Shown here: positions 32,451 through 40,381 of the stretch, one piece after another
Numbering within the stretch: the first letter of the stretch is position 1
How the letters are laid out: each line of letters starts with the position of its first letter
Notes under the pieces: model-generated
What the model was told of the DNA's origin: nothing
Databases searched by the model: none
Seen by the model: only the letters and a program-made list of their open reading frames with translations
Position numbers and translations under genes: made by a program
Assembly (NCBI RefSeq): GCF_009906855.1
Contig: NZ_CP047650.1
Coordinates: 5,332,001-5,396,000 of the forward strand
Reading direction: 5' to 3'
DNA: 64,000 bases
Origin: Xylophilus rhododendri
GTDB taxonomy: Bacteria; Pseudomonadota; Gammaproteobacteria; Burkholderiales; Burkholderiaceae_C

Positions 32451-32930
32451 GTTGATGGGCCGCAGGTGCACATGCGCGCCCGGCGTGCCATGGGAATGGC
32501 GATGGGCATGGCCGCTGGCGTTGAGCGGCACGAAATGCGCATGGCCATGGCGCACGCCACGCAATGCCACCAGCTGGTCGGCGAAGGCGCGCACCGAGTC
32601 GGTGGGGCCGCGCAGCACCACGGTCTCCAGGCAGTTGTCGTGGTCGAGGTAGGTATGCACGCTGGTCACGACGAGGTCGTGGTGGTCGTGCTGCAGGTCG
32701 AGCACCCGGGTGGTGATGGTGGGCTCGCGGTGGTCGTACACGAAGCTCACATTGGCCACGCACCATTCGGCATGGTGGCCATCCTGCGGGGCGTCGAGGG
32801 AGACGCTGCCGATGCGCGAACGGATCAGGTCGCGGACGGCTTCGGAGCGGTTGACATAGCCCTTGGCGGCGATGAATTCATCGAACTGCCGGGCCAGGCT
32901 GTCGTCGAGCGAGAAGGTGAGGCGCTGCAT
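32448..32930 (-). CDS. nikR: NikR-family nickel-responsive regulator with His-rich tail
   Basis: 160 residues. An N-terminal ribbon-helix-helix (LTFSLDDSLARQFDEFI, then RSEAVRDLIRSRI) is followed by an ACT-like metal domain. Aligning to E. coli NikR ligands His76/His87/His89/Cys95 places His81, His92, Tyr94 and Cys100 here, so one ligand is Tyr rather than His. The C terminus extends about 25 residues beyond E. coli NikR and is His-rich (HAHRHSHGTPGAHVH). NikR normally represses nickel uptake genes when Ni is bound; none lie in the window. The altered ligand may change metal or affinity. Confidence 0.88.
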   Translation of the reverse strand: MQRLTFSLDDSLARQFDEFIAAKGYVNRSEAVRDLIRSRIGSVSLDAPQDGHHAEWCVANVSFVYDHREPTITTRVLDLQHDHHDLVVTSVHTYLDHDNCLETVVLRGPTDSVRAFADQLVALRGVRHGHAHFVPLNASGHAHRHSHGTPGAHVHLRPIN

Positions 32931-32943
32931 GAACGGATGCTGG

Positions 32944-32994
32944 GCTGAGGGAGCCGGCCATCATAGGTGTCCTATGTGACCGGCCCGCCTCAGC
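32944..32994. promoter_or_regulatory. 51-base imperfect palindrome between DUF3309 gene and nikR
   Basis: Nested arms: GCTGAGG/CCTCAGC at the ends, GCCGG/CCGGC inside and CATAGG/CCTATG around a central TGT (32968-32970). It does not match the GTATGA-N16-TCATAC NikR box. It could be a terminator for the DUF3309 gene (no T run) or an operator before nikR. Confidence 0.45.
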
Positions 32995-32995
32995 C

Positions 32996-33151
32996 TCAGA
33001 TCCGGCCCATCAGCAGCAGCACGATGACGATGACCAGGACCAGGCCGATGCCGCCGCTCGGGCCATAACCCCAGGAGCGGCTGTGGCCCCAGGTGGGCAG
33101 CACGCCGAGCAGCAGCAGGACCAGGACGATAAGCAGGACGGTGGAAATCAT
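32996..33151 (-). CDS. DUF3309-family small membrane protein
   Basis: 51 residues: MISTVLLIVLVLLLLGVLP, a short GHSRSWGYGPSGG loop and a second hydrophobic helix (GLVLVIVIVLLLMGRI). This is the common DUF3309 hairpin membrane peptide of proteobacteria; its function is not known. It lies upstream of nikR on the same strand, separated by a large palindrome. Confidence 0.8.
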   Translation of the reverse strand: MISTVLLIVLVLLLLGVLPTWGHSRSWGYGPSGGIGLVLVIVIVLLLMGRI

Positions 33152-33312
33152 GATGAGGCTCCTCGGGGTGTTGTCGTTGACGGGCGGCTTCTGCTGCCCT
33201 GGACGCATTCTTCGGGCCGCGCATCACCCGGAGCGCAGGCGCTGCGCCCCAGGGCTCGTCAGCCTGGACCGATGGCGCGTGAAGTCCTGCGGCGGGTCGG
33301 CCGCCCGCGGGC
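33152..33312. other. intergenic region upstream of the DUF3309 gene
   Basis: 161 bases between the kinase stop and the DUF3309 start, both minus-strand genes. A short GCGCAG-GCG-CTGCGC hairpin lies at 33233-33247; otherwise I see nothing specific. It must hold the DUF3309 promoter. Confidence 0.4.
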
Positions 33313-34800
33313 TCAGCCGGGCAGGGCGCCCAGGTCGCGCTGCAGCGCGGGCCGGTCGGCCTCGCTGGCGGCATCGAGCAGCAGCTGCACGAAGCGCGCC
33401 CTATCCCCGACGCTCTGTTCGGCCGCACGCCGGACCACCACCTTGGCGATGGGGCCCAGGCTCTTGACCATGACCTGCAGCGCACGCGTCTTGAAGTCTT
33501 CGCTGAGCGGCGTCGCGGGGCTGGCGGCAGGTGCCGCGAGCGCCGTCCCGCCCAGGGCCGTGGCCTGGCTGGGCGCCGCCGCCACGCCGCTGGCCGCGGG
33601 CTGCGCCTGGCTGCTGGCGGTGGCCGCGCCGATGAACTGCTGGCGCCTGGTTGGCTCGGCGATATGCGCCGAGACGGCGGTGGCCAGGCTGAACACATCG
33701 CTGCACTGGGCGGCGGCCTGGCGCACCATCAGCCGGGCCATGGGGCCGACATGGCTGGCCAGGGCCTTCTCGATGCGGCTCAGGGCCTGCTGGTCCCAGC
33801 CGGCGAGGGCGGCCATGGCGGTGCCGCTCATGGAAGGCCGGGCGCTCGACGTGGCCTGGCTGGGCGCGGCGACACGCGCGGGTGCGGCGGCCTCCACTGC
33901 CTTGGCCCAGTAGCCGGGCGGCACGATCACGGTGCTGTCGTTGCCAGCCGCCTCGACGACCGGCTTGGCGGCGCCGCTGGCCACGTCCATCAGCGCCTGG
34001 CGCATCTGCGCCGCGCTGGCGAAGCGATGGGCCGGGTCCTTGGCCAGGGCGCGCGCCACCACGGCGTCGTAGGCCGGGTTGCGCCGGCCTTCGGTCAGCA
34101 GGCTGGGGGCGGGCGGCTGTTCGTTGAGGATCTTGTACATGACGACCTCAGCGCCGCCGCTGAAGGCCGGCTTGCCGGTCAGCATGCGGTAGAGCAGCAC
34201 GCCGCAGGCGAATAGATCCGCCCGGTGGTCCACACCTTCACCCATGTACTGCTCGGGCGCCATGTAGCCGGGCGTGCCGATCATGGAAGACACTTGCGTC
34301 AGCCCCGCATGCTCGATGCGGGCGATGCCGAAATCAGTCAGCTTGACCTGGCCCGATGCCGTCAGCAGCAGATTGGCCGGCTTGATGTCGCGGTGCCACA
34401 CGCCCTGCTCGTGGGCGGCGGCCAGCGCCGTGAGCAGCTGGTCCATGATGCGTAGCAGCTGGGCCTCTTCCAGCAGCGGCGTGCCGGCCAGCACCTGGTC
34501 GAGGTTGCGGCCCTGCACGAACTCCATGGCGATGTAGGCGGTGTTGTCGTCCTCGCCGAATTCATAGATGGCCACCACGCCCGGATGGGCGATGCGGCCC
34601 ACCGCCTGGGCCTCGTTGCGGAAACGCGCGGCGATCGAATCCACCGCATCGGCGTCGCCCAGCAGCTCCTTGTGGATCACCTTGATCGCCACCGGCCGGT
34701 GGATGTGCGGATCGAAGCCCTTGTAGACCACGCCCATGGCCCCCTGGCCGAGGACTTCGGAGATCTGGTACTTGCCGATGCGCTCGGGAACTGCAGCCAT
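33313..34800 (-). CDS. Ser/Thr protein kinase with two C-terminal repeat domains
   Basis: 495 residues. The kinase domain (about 8-270) is complete: glycine loop LGQGAMGVVYKG, Lys40 in VAIKVIHK, Glu63, HRDIKPANLLL (136-146), DFG at 156-158 and APEQ. The remainder is not a membrane segment but a low-complexity Ala linker and two related modules with the pattern GPMARLMVRQAA and GPIAKVVVRRAA, each followed by an acidic helix, resembling DUF8082-type repeats of bacterial kinases. The gene is nine bases after a heme-HAMP sensor and ends an operon with tagF and a sheath protein, so it is probably the PpkA-like kinase of this T6SS-like island. Confidence 0.88.
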   Translation of the reverse strand: MAAVPERIGKYQISEVLGQGAMGVVYKGFDPHIHRPVAIKVIHKELLGDADAVDSIAARFRNEAQAVGRIAHPGVVAIYEFGEDDNTAYIAMEFVQGRNLDQVLAGTPLLEEAQLLRIMDQLLTALAAAHEQGVWHRDIKPANLLLTASGQVKLTDFGIARIEHAGLTQVSSMIGTPGYMAPEQYMGEGVDHRADLFACGVLLYRMLTGKPAFSGGAEVVMYKILNEQPPAPSLLTEGRRNPAYDAVVARALAKDPAHRFASAAQMRQALMDVASGAAKPVVEAAGNDSTVIVPPGYWAKAVEAAAPARVAAPSQATSSARPSMSGTAMAALAGWDQQALSRIEKALASHVGPMARLMVRQAAAQCSDVFSLATAVSAHIAEPTRRQQFIGAATASSQAQPAASGVAAAPSQATALGGTALAAPAASPATPLSEDFKTRALQVMVKSLGPIAKVVVRRAAEQSVGDRARFVQLLLDAASEADRPALQRDLGALPG

Positions 34801-34809
34801 GGAGGTCTT

Positions 34810-35679
34810 TTATTCCTCGAGCATCTTCATGGCGTGGGCCAGGCTCTTTCGCATGCGGCCGAAGGATTCCGACAGCACGCCGATCTCGTCCTTTGACTTG
34901 ACCTCGAACTCCGGCGCTTCCTCGCCCATGGACACCTTGTCGGCGATGCTGGACAGGCGCGACACCGGCTGGATCACCAGCTTCCACAGCATGAAGTTGA
35001 GCGCCGCGCCGATCAGCAGGAACACCGCCGCCAGCACGCCGACGACGACCAGCAGGGCCTGGTCGGCACGCTGCATCGGCACCGTCATCGGCACCGAGAC
35101 CACCTGCGCGCCCATCACCTCGTTGAGCTTCCAGCCGAAGCCGTTGGACGGGCCGTAGCGGTCCACCAAAGTCTTGGGCGCCATCTCGGGCGTGGTGTGG
35201 CAGCTCATGCAGACCGGGTTGGTGATGCGGATCGGCCGGGCGATGTAGAGCGAGGTGCCGGTGGGTGTCTCGCGCTGGCCGATGAATTCCTTCATGCCGG
35301 GTGTCTTGATGAACTGGTTGACCACGTCCTCTTCCCAGGCGACGGCCTTGTCGCGCGGGTTGGTGGGGTTGAGCATGGCCGACTTGAAGCCGTATTCCGG
35401 ATAGGTCTTCTGCAGCGTGGCCAACACCTCGGCGGCCGAGTAGGCCGGCACCGACTGGGGCAGGAAGGTGTACTTCATCTGCGTTTCCAGCAGCGGCTTG
35501 ATCTGGTCCGCGGTATAGGTGCTGACCGCATTGGCCTTCTCGATCAGCAGGCGCGCGCGGTCGGCCACTTCCTCGGTGGCGGCCTTCTGCAGCAGGCCGC
35601 GGGCGACCAGGCTGGAGCCGGCCAGGCCGACCAGGAAGACCAGCAGGAATATCAGGTTGAACTTGAGGAGCAGCTTCAT
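34810..35679 (-). CDS. membrane c-type heme sensor with HAMP domain (DUF3365/Tll0287-like)
   Basis: 289 residues: membrane helix at about 5-27, a periplasmic domain of about 180 residues, second helix at about 208-230, then HAMP (QPVSRLSSIADKVSMGEE, ending AMKMLEE). The periplasmic part contains one heme-attachment site CMSCH (157-161) in the DUF3365-type context. No output domain follows the HAMP, so it must signal through a partner, possibly the kinase encoded nine bases later. It likely senses redox state or a small gas at the periplasmic face. It follows the FecR gene by 27 bases. Confidence 0.85.
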   Translation of the reverse strand: MKLLLKFNLIFLLVFLVGLAGSSLVARGLLQKAATEEVADRARLLIEKANAVSTYTADQIKPLLETQMKYTFLPQSVPAYSAAEVLATLQKTYPEYGFKSAMLNPTNPRDKAVAWEEDVVNQFIKTPGMKEFIGQRETPTGTSLYIARPIRITNPVCMSCHTTPEMAPKTLVDRYGPSNGFGWKLNEVMGAQVVSVPMTVPMQRADQALLVVVGVLAAVFLLIGAALNFMLWKLVIQPVSRLSSIADKVSMGEEAPEFEVKSKDEIGVLSESFGRMRKSLAHAMKMLEE

Positions 35680-35706
35680 GGCGAGTTCGTCGGTTCGTGG
35701 GTGTTC

Positions 35707-36564
35707 TTATCGGTACGCCGGCTTGGGCGGCGGCGGGTTCAGGATCGGATCCCATTCCGGATGCGCCTTCAGGCCGGCGGCCAGGCCGCGGCGGAATTCG
35801 GCGTCGCGCAGCAGGGGCCGCCAGCGCGGCAGGTTGGCGCGGCGCAGGGCGACCGATTCGGCGTCCAGCCAGGGCTGGGCATCGGCATAACTCAGCGGAC
35901 CGATCTTCTGCGGCTCGACTTCCTTGCCCTGGAACCTGGCGGCGCGCGGGGGCAGGGCGTCCATGAAGGCGCGCGGCAGGGTGGAGACGAAGGCCTGGGT
36001 CGGCCGGTTGGCCAGTTCCGGCTGGGCGCCGGCCGTGGCGGCCAGGCCGAGCAGTTCGCCGGTCTTCACGACCTGGACGGCGCCCGCGTTGCCCGGGCGG
36101 CGCACGGCGGCCTCGCCGTTCTCGGCGAAGACCTGCGCCGCCTCGGGCCGCACTGCCAGCACGATGGTGCCGCCGGTGGTGGCGACGTCCAGTGCCGGCG
36201 ACAGCACGCTGGCCGCCACGCCCTTGGGCGCACTCAGCTTGACCCAGCCGGCCAGCAGATAGGTGCGCGCACCGCCGCGGTCGCCCTTGAGCCGAGGCGC
36301 CAGCAAGGCCCGGCTGCCCGGGCCCAGCGCCAGGCTCAGTCCGTCGGCGTATTCCAGCCGCGCCAGCTTGCCCTGCGCCGGCACTTCCAGGATGTCGTCC
36401 GGCCGCAGTGCCACGCCTTCGGCCAGGGCCAGCCGGGCGTCGTCGCGCAGCAGGAAGGCATCGCGATCCAGGATGGTCAGCAGCGGGCCGGCCGGCGCCG
36501 CGTGGGCGATGGTGCAGACCATGCCCAGCGCGCTCAGGGTGAAGATACGTCGGCTTACAAACAT
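35707..36564 (-). CDS. FecR-domain periplasmic protein
   Basis: 285 residues. A signal peptide (RRIFTLSALGMVCTIAHAAP) is followed by a FecR-like beta domain: VALRPDDILEVPAQGKLARLEY, LALGPGSRALLAPR, TYLLAGWVKLSAP and TTGGTIVLAVRPEAAQVFAENGEAAV. The C-terminal third is Arg/Pro-rich (WRPLLRDAEFRRGLAAGLKAH). No TonB receptor or ECF sigma factor is adjacent, so it is not a classic iron-signalling FecR. It sits between the sheath-fusion gene and the heme sensor in one operon; its role in that set is unknown. Confidence 0.8.
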   Translation of the reverse strand: MFVSRRIFTLSALGMVCTIAHAAPAGPLLTILDRDAFLLRDDARLALAEGVALRPDDILEVPAQGKLARLEYADGLSLALGPGSRALLAPRLKGDRGGARTYLLAGWVKLSAPKGVAASVLSPALDVATTGGTIVLAVRPEAAQVFAENGEAAVRRPGNAGAVQVVKTGELLGLAATAGAQPELANRPTQAFVSTLPRAFMDALPPRAARFQGKEVEPQKIGPLSYADAQPWLDAESVALRRANLPRWRPLLRDAEFRRGLAAGLKAHPEWDPILNPPPPKPAYR

Positions 36565-36646
36565 GGCCGCATTATCGCCGTCGGATATGGCTGCTTCGTT
36601 GAGGAAAACATCCACTTTGCGCAGGCGTGAAGCGGCCGGCGGGTGT

Positions 36647-38500
36647 TCAGCCCAGCGACGCCAGCAGGGCCTTGAGATCGGCGTCCATCTCGTCTTCCGC
36701 AGCGGCGGGTTCGGCCTCGGCATCCGCGGCGGCCGGTTCCGGGTCGGCCAGGCTGGCGAGCAGGGCGGCGAGTTCGTCGTCCTCGGCGGCGGGCTGCTCG
36801 CCGGACGCGGGTACCTCGGCTGCCGGGGTGTCCAGCAGGGCGGCGAGTTCGTCGTCCACCGAGCTTTCGGTGGCGGCGTCCTCCTGCGTTTCGGCCTCGG
36901 CTTCTTCGGCCGCCAGCTTCTGCGCCGGCGCACTCATGCCCACGGTGCCGGCGCTGCGTGCGGCCGGGGTCCATTCGGTCTTGACCCGTTCGCTGGCGGC
37001 GCTGCCGATGCTGGCGCGGCTGTCGGCGGGCTTCTTGCGCGGCGCGCCGACGGCGCTGGCCAGGCCGTCGCCGTTGAGGGCTTCCAGGCCGGCCAGGCGC
37101 ACCATGGCTTCGCCCTTGCGCGCCATCACGGCATTGATGCCGAAGTCGCGCAGCAGGGTGGCGGCCTCGGTGCCGATCAGGCGTTCGGTGCAGGGCAGAG
37201 CGATGGTGTCGCCGTCGCCATCGACGAAGTAGTGGAAGGCCAGGTCGCCGATATTGAGCTCGGCGCCGCGGGTGGCCAGCACACTCACCGCCAGCAGCGC
37301 CGGGTGGCCCCAGAGCATGCCGCGCAGGCCTTCGGCGCGCGTGAACTCCTCGAAGCTGAAGCTGCTGATCGGATCGCTCTTCTTGCCGTAGGGGTGGCGC
37401 AGCAGGAAACGCGGCGCCATCAGCGCGAGGTAGGAGGCGTCCGGCAGGTCCTTGAGCGCCTCGAAGGCCTCGCGCACCAGGCGGTGCGGCGGCTCGCGGC
37501 GGTCGGTGAAGGCATCGGGGGCGATGGCGGTGATGAAGGGCGCGCCGGCATGGGCGGCCACCCGGGCGGCGCGGCCCAGCAGTTCGGCATGCGGCGGCGT
37601 GGCCTCGAAACGGAAGCAGCCGGCGATGTAGGCGTAGCCGCCGTCGGCGTCTTCGGCGGGCTTGCTCACCAGCAGCTGGTAGAGGCCGCTGTCGGCCAGG
37701 TCGTCCACGCTGCTGAGGTCGGCGGCGAGTTCCTCGGCGCTGATGTCGATCAGCTGCACCTGCAGCTGGTGGCTGGTTTCCAGGCGGCGCAGCAGGAAGT
37801 CGACGCCGCGCCAGAGCGATTCGATGTTCTGGAAATCGGGCTGGTGCAGCACGGCGCGCATCGCATCGCTCAGGGCCTTGTCGAGGCTGGCGACCAGTGC
37901 GTCCTTGTTGGGGGCGGCCGCCGGCACCACGAAGGGGCTGACCAGCTTGCGCAGCAGGGCGTTGACCGAGACTTCCGCGCCCTGGGCAGCCGGCGCGCGG
38001 CCGGTGAGGCGTGCGAAGTCGTCCAGGGTGGAGCCGCCCGAGGGCGCCGCGCCCTTGGCCCGGCTGCGCAGGGCGACCTGGGAGGCGGCGGGGTCGGTGT
38101 CCAGGCCCCAGTCCTTCATCTCGGCCGCGGCGGCGGCGAAGGTGGCGGTGTTGTTCAGGCGCTTGCGCAGCGAGGCCAGGGCGGTGAAGACCTCCAGGTT
38201 GCGATACAGCTCATCGGGGTGGAAGGACTCCAGCTCCGACACGGCGACCTGCACCGGCGCGCCGCCGGCGCCCAGGGGCAAGGTCATCTCCAGCTGCAGG
38301 CGGCCGAGGGCGTCTTCCAGCGTGTCGAATTCGACCTTCAGCGGCTTGCGTTTGGCCAGGGCCGCGCCGGTCTCCAGCCGGCCGGCGAGGGCGCCGCCGC
38401 CGAAGTCGCCCAGGATGGCGATGCGCATCGGGCGCTTGGTGTTCCAGCTGGGCGGGTTCTGGCCGATGCCGCCGAAATTGGGTGTCCAGTCAGTGCTCAT
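36647..38500 (-). CDS. fused TssB-TssC type VI secretion sheath protein with acidic repeat tail
   Basis: 617 residues. The first ~170 residues match TssB/VipA (PMRIAILGDFGGGALAGRLE, KPLKVEFDTLEDAL, SFHPDELYRNLEVFTAL); about residues 175-500 match TssC/VipB (LVASLDKALSDAMRAVLHQP, FQNIESLWRGVDFLLRRLE, LQVQLIDISAEELAADL, FAYIAG-like strand). Normally these are two genes. After ~residue 520 an acidic, Ala/Glu-rich tail has three copies of a short motif: VDDELAALL, EDDELAALLASL and DADLKALLASLG. It starts overlapping the tagF stop (ATGA, 38497-38500). It could build a contractile sheath or act as a sheath-like scaffold in this reduced island. Confidence 0.82.
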   Translation of the reverse strand: MSTDWTPNFGGIGQNPPSWNTKRPMRIAILGDFGGGALAGRLETGAALAKRKPLKVEFDTLEDALGRLQLEMTLPLGAGGAPVQVAVSELESFHPDELYRNLEVFTALASLRKRLNNTATFAAAAAEMKDWGLDTDPAASQVALRSRAKGAAPSGGSTLDDFARLTGRAPAAQGAEVSVNALLRKLVSPFVVPAAAPNKDALVASLDKALSDAMRAVLHQPDFQNIESLWRGVDFLLRRLETSHQLQVQLIDISAEELAADLSSVDDLADSGLYQLLVSKPAEDADGGYAYIAGCFRFEATPPHAELLGRAARVAAHAGAPFITAIAPDAFTDRREPPHRLVREAFEALKDLPDASYLALMAPRFLLRHPYGKKSDPISSFSFEEFTRAEGLRGMLWGHPALLAVSVLATRGAELNIGDLAFHYFVDGDGDTIALPCTERLIGTEAATLLRDFGINAVMARKGEAMVRLAGLEALNGDGLASAVGAPRKKPADSRASIGSAASERVKTEWTPAARSAGTVGMSAPAQKLAAEEAEAETQEDAATESSVDDELAALLDTPAAEVPASGEQPAAEDDELAALLASLADPEPAAADAEAEPAAAEDEMDADLKALLASLG

Positions 38501-39192
38501 GGCGATTCGCTCGTGTCGATGGAGAGGGGGAGGGGCTGCAGGGCGGATCCGCTCAGCAGGGTCTGGAAGATGTGGGCGCGGGGCAGGCCGTCCAGCACCT
38601 GCATGTGCTGGCCGCCCTGGGCGCCGATGGCGAACCACAGGCTGTGGCCGGCGGGCTGTGTTTGCAGGTCGAGGTCCGAGGAGGCGTCGGTGCCCGCGTC
38701 GTCGAGACCGCCGCCGCAGGGCGCGGGGCCGGCCTGTTCGAGCGCGGATTCGAGCTGCTCGATGCTCCAGTCCTCGTGCAGTGCATCGACGGCGATGTCG
38801 TCGAGCTGCCGCAGCCAGCGCAGCAAGGCCTCGGTGGCCGCGCCCGGCTCCGGCAGGCGTGCGAGCGGCAAGGCCAGGGTCAGCGGGAAATAGCGGCCGA
38901 CGCGGTCCACCGAGGGCATCAGCACCCCGGCCCAGGCGGTGCGCGCACCGGCCATGGCGATGACGCCGGGCGTGAGGATGAAACGCCAGCTCGGCCCGGC
39001 CAGGTAGTCGTGCAGCCACTGCTCGGGCGCCTGCGCGCGCCAGTCGGCCAGGCCTTGCGCCAGCCAGTCGTCCCAGGCCTCGATGAATCCGGCATCCAGC
39101 CGCCGCGAGGCGAAGTCGCCCAGCGTGGGCAGCTTGCCGTACCAGCCCGCGGGCCCGGCAGCCGTCGCGGCGAATGAATCAGGGGTTGACAT
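38497..39192 (-). CDS. tagF: TagF, type VI secretion-associated protein
   Basis: 231 residues. The N-terminal signature GWYGKLPTLGDFASRRLDAGF and WDDWLAQGLAD, then WRFILTPGVIAMAGARTAWAG and VDRVGRYFPLTLALPL are diagnostic of TagF/ImpM. In Pseudomonas TagF restrains T6SS firing post-translationally, opposing kinase-dependent activation by PpkA; a kinase gene lies in the same operon here. It is the first gene of the minus-strand operon, divergent from the Ala/Ser-rich protein at 39284. Confidence 0.92.
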   Translation of the reverse strand: MSTPDSFAATAAGPAGWYGKLPTLGDFASRRLDAGFIEAWDDWLAQGLADWRAQAPEQWLHDYLAGPSWRFILTPGVIAMAGARTAWAGVLMPSVDRVGRYFPLTLALPLARLPEPGAATEALLRWLRQLDDIAVDALHEDWSIEQLESALEQAGPAPCGGGLDDAGTDASSDLDLQTQPAGHSLWFAIGAQGGQHMQVLDGLPRAHIFQTLLSGSALQPLPLSIDTSESP

Positions 39193-39283
39193 GGCCGACT
39201 TTGTAACTGAAGGTTGTGAACTTTAGCAGGGCTCCTCTGTGCGCCGGTGTGTAATCCGGCCGCAACCGATACGGAAAACCACC

Positions 39284-40363
39284 ATGAGCTGTTTCTGCCC
39301 TGCGCCGCTGGCTTCCCTCACTTCCTCGCTGGGATCGCTGCCTTCGCTGAGCGGCCTGGTGCCGGGGATGTCGATGAGCCTGGTGGCGCAGATCAACGCC
39401 GGGCTCGGGCTGAACCCGGCCCTCGGCCTGGCCGCCAGTGCGCAGGCGAACGCGCAGGCGGCGGCGGTGGCCAATCTCTCGGCCATGGCCAGCGCCTCGG
39501 CCGCCATGCAGGCGGCGCTCGGGATGAACCTGGCCACGGCCGTGTCCGCTTCGGCGCAGGCCAGCGCGCAGGCCGGCATGGCCGCGGCGATCAATGGCTA
39601 CAACGCCAACAGCGGCGCGCTGACGCCGCACCTGGACCTGCTGGCGCGCCTGCTGGCCGAGCTGTCGGGGCTGGTGAACCTGTCCGGGATCCTGCTGGCG
39701 ATCAAGGCCGCCTTCGGCATCGACATGCGTGCCGGCGGTGCCATCGCCGCCCTGCAGGCGCGGCTGGCCGCGAGCGCCAGTGCAAGCGCCACCGCCTCGG
39801 CCAGCGCCCACGCATCGGCGGTCGCCTCCCTGATGGCCGCGCTGGGCCTGAAGGCCGATGCCCAGGGCGCGTTGACGGCCAGCGCGCAGGCGCAGGCGCT
39901 GGCCAGGATGACGGCGGGGCTGCCGGCCATCGGCTCCTTCCATCCGCTTGCGCTGTTGCAGGCCGTGCTGGCCATGCTGGCTTCGGTGCGTGCGGGGCTG
40001 GGCGTCCATCTCACGGCGCCGACGGCCATGGCCGATCTGCGGGCCAGCCTGTCCGGGCTGCCGCTGAGTGCGCTGGCGCAGTTGTCGGCCTCGGCTTCCG
40101 CCTCCGCTTCCGCCAGCGCTTCGGCGTCCGCTTCCGCCAGCGCGGCGGCCAATGCGGCGGCGGCGCTGGATCTTTCCGGCGTGGCCAGCGCGAACCTGTC
40201 GGCTGTGGGTCAGGTGTCGGCGCTGATGAACGTGATGGCCCAGGGCGGCATCGGCCTGCCGGCGGGCAGCTGCGGCATGCCTTGCCCGCTGGCGCTGGTC
40301 AGGAGCGGGCCGGCCTTGACGTCCGCCTCGGCATCCGGGGCTGCGTCGGCCTTCGCGCGCTGA
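39284..40363 (+). CDS. Ala/Ser-rich silk-like repeat protein, function unknown
   Basis: 359 residues of low complexity, very rich in Ala, Ser, Leu, Gly and Met. There are alternating Ser-Ala runs near residues 165-185 and 267-290, with Ala-Gln and Ala-Met repeats between; no charged clusters and no standard signal peptide. Cysteines are restricted to the two ends: MSCFCPAPLASL at the start and GSCGMPCPLALVRSG near the C terminus. It is divergent from tagF across 91 bases, so it is likely expressed with the T6SS-like operon. It might be a secreted, aggregating or surface protein, or a structural substrate. I know no close family. Confidence 0.65.
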   Translation: MSCFCPAPLASLTSSLGSLPSLSGLVPGMSMSLVAQINAGLGLNPALGLAASAQANAQAAAVANLSAMASASAAMQAALGMNLATAVSASAQASAQAGMAAAINGYNANSGALTPHLDLLARLLAELSGLVNLSGILLAIKAAFGIDMRAGGAIAALQARLAASASASATASASAHASAVASLMAALGLKADAQGALTASAQAQALARMTAGLPAIGSFHPLALLQAVLAMLASVRAGLGVHLTAPTAMADLRASLSGLPLSALAQLSASASASASASASASASASAAANAAAALDLSGVASANLSAVGQVSALMNVMAQGGIGLPAGSCGMPCPLALVRSGPALTSASASGAASAFAR

Positions 40364-40381
40364 GCAGGCCGCGCCCCCGGC

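Noticed and set aside
33233..33247. GCGCAG-GCG-CTGCGC hairpin as a terminator
   Set aside because: It lies upstream of the DUF3309 start with no T run and no gene end close on the right strand.
34562..35755. Minus-strand frame overlapping the heme sensor and kinase
   Set aside because: Read in another frame than both true genes and with Arg/Gly/Pro-rich nonsense composition.
40060..40160. Short tandem DNA repeat resembling a CRISPR or VNTR
   Set aside because: It encodes the Ser-Ala run of the silk-like protein in frame; units are six bases with no spacers, so it is coding low complexity.
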